The notes under the pieces: generated by a model
What the model was told of the DNA's origin: nothing
What the model saw: only the letters and a program-made list of their open reading frames with translations
Database searches by the model: none
Shown: piece after piece, positions 62,978 through 64,000 of the stretch
Numbering within the stretch: position 1 is the stretch's first letter
Layout: each line of letters begins with the position of its first letter
Assembly (NCBI GenBank): GCA_028868305.1
Contig: JAGWUS010000006.1
Location: forward strand, 31,808-95,807
DNA: 64,000 bases
DNA from: Burkholderiales bacterium
GTDB lineage: Bacteria; Pseudomonadota; Gammaproteobacteria; Burkholderiales; Burkholderiaceae_C
Direction: 5' to 3'
Made by a program: the position numbers and the translations under genes

Positions 62978-64000
62978 TTAAGCGCTGGCCCTTTGCAGGC
63001 GGTCGCGCACGCCGTCCCAGGAACCATCATCGGGGGGCGTTTCTACCCAGATCAGTTTGACACCGGCGTCGTCGAACTCCCTGAGTACCGAGAACAACTC
63101 ATGGGCCGTTACTGCCGCGTCACCGGGCATGGGGCGCAGCAGAACTTGTTTGGATTTGGTCTTGAGGGCCGTACGGGTGTAGACCGCGATGGTGGCGCGG
63201 GATTCTCCTGCAGGCAGCACATTGCCCAACATGTCCAGTGCCGACTGCAGTGCCTTGGCATCCATCAAGCGCACGGTTGCGCTGGGCGCGTAGTGCGACT
63301 CCAGGGTGCCCGATGCCTTGGGGACTTTTGAAGCCTTTTGCGCCTCCAGCCCTTGCGGGTCCTGCACAAGCAGCTCCTCGTTTGATAGCAATTTGCGACC
63401 ACACGCGGCCTCTACCTGCGCGCCGGTGATGGCACCGGGACGCAGCAACACCGGCGCGCCCCGGGTGCAGTCAATGATGGTGGACTCGATGCCCACTTCA
63501 CACGGGCCGCCGTCCAGAATCAGCAAGGCACCCTTCAACACATCGCCCAACTCGCTCTGCACATGGGCTGCGGTGGTGGGGCTGACGCGGCCAAAGCGGT
63601 TGGCGCTGGGGGCAGCGACACCCCACACCACGCTTTGCCCGGCAGCCGGCTTGCGCAGGGCGGATAGCACCGCCTGGGCGACCGGATGGTCCGGGCAGCG
63701 CAGGCCAATGCTGGCCTGTCCGCCCGCCGCAGCGGTGCCCACGCCGTCACGGCGCTTGAGGATCAAGGTGAGCGGGCCAGGCCAGAAGGCCGACATGAGT
63801 TGCTGTGCAAAGGCCGGCACCTGCTGCGCATAGTGCGACACACCAGCCATGCCACCGTCGAACGCCGCCACATGCACGATCAGCGGGTGGTCGGCCGGGC
63901 GGCCCTTGGCGGCAAACACCTTGGCCACGGCGCTGGCATTGTCGGCATCTGCGCCCAGGCCATACACCGTCTCGGTGGGCAAGCCAATCAGATCGCCAGC
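62978..64000 (-). CDS. L-threonylcarbamoyladenylate synthase, Sua5 type (5' end off window)
   Basis: This enzyme makes the threonylcarbamoyl-AMP used for t6A tRNA modification. The frame is open to base 64000 and reads AGDLIGLPTETVYGLGADAD, so only a short N-terminus is missing. The YrdC domain shows KGRPADHPLIVHV, FWPGPLTLILKRRDGVGTA and GVAAPSANRFGRVSPTTA. The Sua5 C-terminal domain starts near SHYAPSATVRL. The linker (KLLSNEELLVQDPQGLEAQK) is encoded by a probable dispersed repeat. Confidence 0.92.
   Translation of the reverse strand, partial: AGDLIGLPTETVYGLGADADNASAVAKVFAAKGRPADHPLIVHVAAFDGGMAGVSHYAQQVPAFAQQLMSAFWPGPLTLILKRRDGVGTAAAGGQASIGLRCPDHPVAQAVLSALRKPAAGQSVVWGVAAPSANRFGRVSPTTAAHVQSELGDVLKGALLILDGGPCEVGIESTIIDCTRGAPVLLRPGAITGAQVEAACGRKLLSNEELLVQDPQGLEAQKASKVPKASGTLESHYAPSATVRLMDAKALQSALDMLGNVLPAGESRATIAVYTRTALKTKSKQVLLRPMPGDAAVTAHELFSVLREFDDAGVKLIWVETPPDDGSWDGVRDRLQRASA
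63331..63396 (-). repeat. Probable dispersed repeat inside the sua5 linker
   Basis: On the minus strand GCAAATTGCTATC...GGAGCTGCTTGTGCAGG...GGCTGGAGGCGCAAAA follows the same pattern as the uvrA repeat at 45421-45470. It encodes non-conserved linker residues between the YrdC and Sua5 domains. Confidence 0.5.

Overview
The window is chromosomal DNA from a betaproteobacterium, most likely of the Comamonadaceae (Rhodoferax/Polaromonas-like). Supporting this are the gene orders bamE-dapB-exbB-exbD-leuS-lptE-holA, fur opposite hprK-ptsN, and tsaB-rimI-uracil-DNA glycosylase, the vanAB pair, and a family of short AT-rich palindromic repeats (core AGCTATTATTTTTATAGC) of the kind I associate with this family. 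The genus is inference. I see no tRNA, rRNA, CRISPR array, prophage or intact insertion sequence.

Layout: 1-528 is the N-terminal part of ilvD. 785-1243 is a small secreted Excalibur protein. 1432-2085 is a scar region: a decayed second copy of the holA 3' end, an intact brnA antitoxin, a brnT toxin gene broken by an internal deletion, and their palindromic promoter. 2108-8985 is a minus-strand housekeeping run (holA, lptE, leuS, exbD, exbB, dapB, bamE). 9072-13492 holds fur, hprK, ptsN, hpf, corA and mtnN. 13489-18258 holds a fadD-type acyl-CoA ligase and pntAB transhydrogenase. 18432-20066 is a Nudix gene and mnmA. 20046-26355 is a minus-strand operon of five genes: membrane fusion protein, RND pump, sulfide:quinone oxidoreductase, DUF2892 protein and a CsoR/FrmR-family regulator. 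It reads as a sulfide or reactive-sulfur detoxification unit with a well-formed promoter that encloses an operator-like palindrome.

26506-42689 is a complete Lap-type biofilm adhesion system. A type I secretion ATPase (lapB), adaptor (lapC) and outer-membrane TolC protein (lapE) would export a 2264-residue adhesin (lapA). The adhesin has an N-terminal retention module with a TAAG protease site, VCBS-like repeats, a von Willebrand A domain, RTX repeats and a type I C-terminal signal. LapG is the periplasmic protease that would cut it loose. LapD is an inner-membrane c-di-GMP receptor with dead GGDEF and EAL sites that would restrain LapG. A LuxR-type regulator sits between lapC and lapA, and a small conserved protein precedes lapB. 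The TolC protein carries an unusual C-terminal NTF2/SnoaL-like domain.

42686-64000 returns to mostly housekeeping genes: ssb, an MFS carrier, uvrA, an exported DUF1501/DUF1800 pair, two glutathione transferases, pyrF, vanAB, a secreted alpha/beta hydrolase, a MarR regulator in a run with uracil-DNA glycosylase, rimI, tsaB and an EamA transporter, then PBP4-type dacB, a SemiSWEET and a partial Sua5. A notable theme is that dispersed repeats have entered or terminate genes: two in-frame insertions in uvrA, probable ones in sua5 and leuS, and repeat-encoded ends of mtnN and the EamA transporter.
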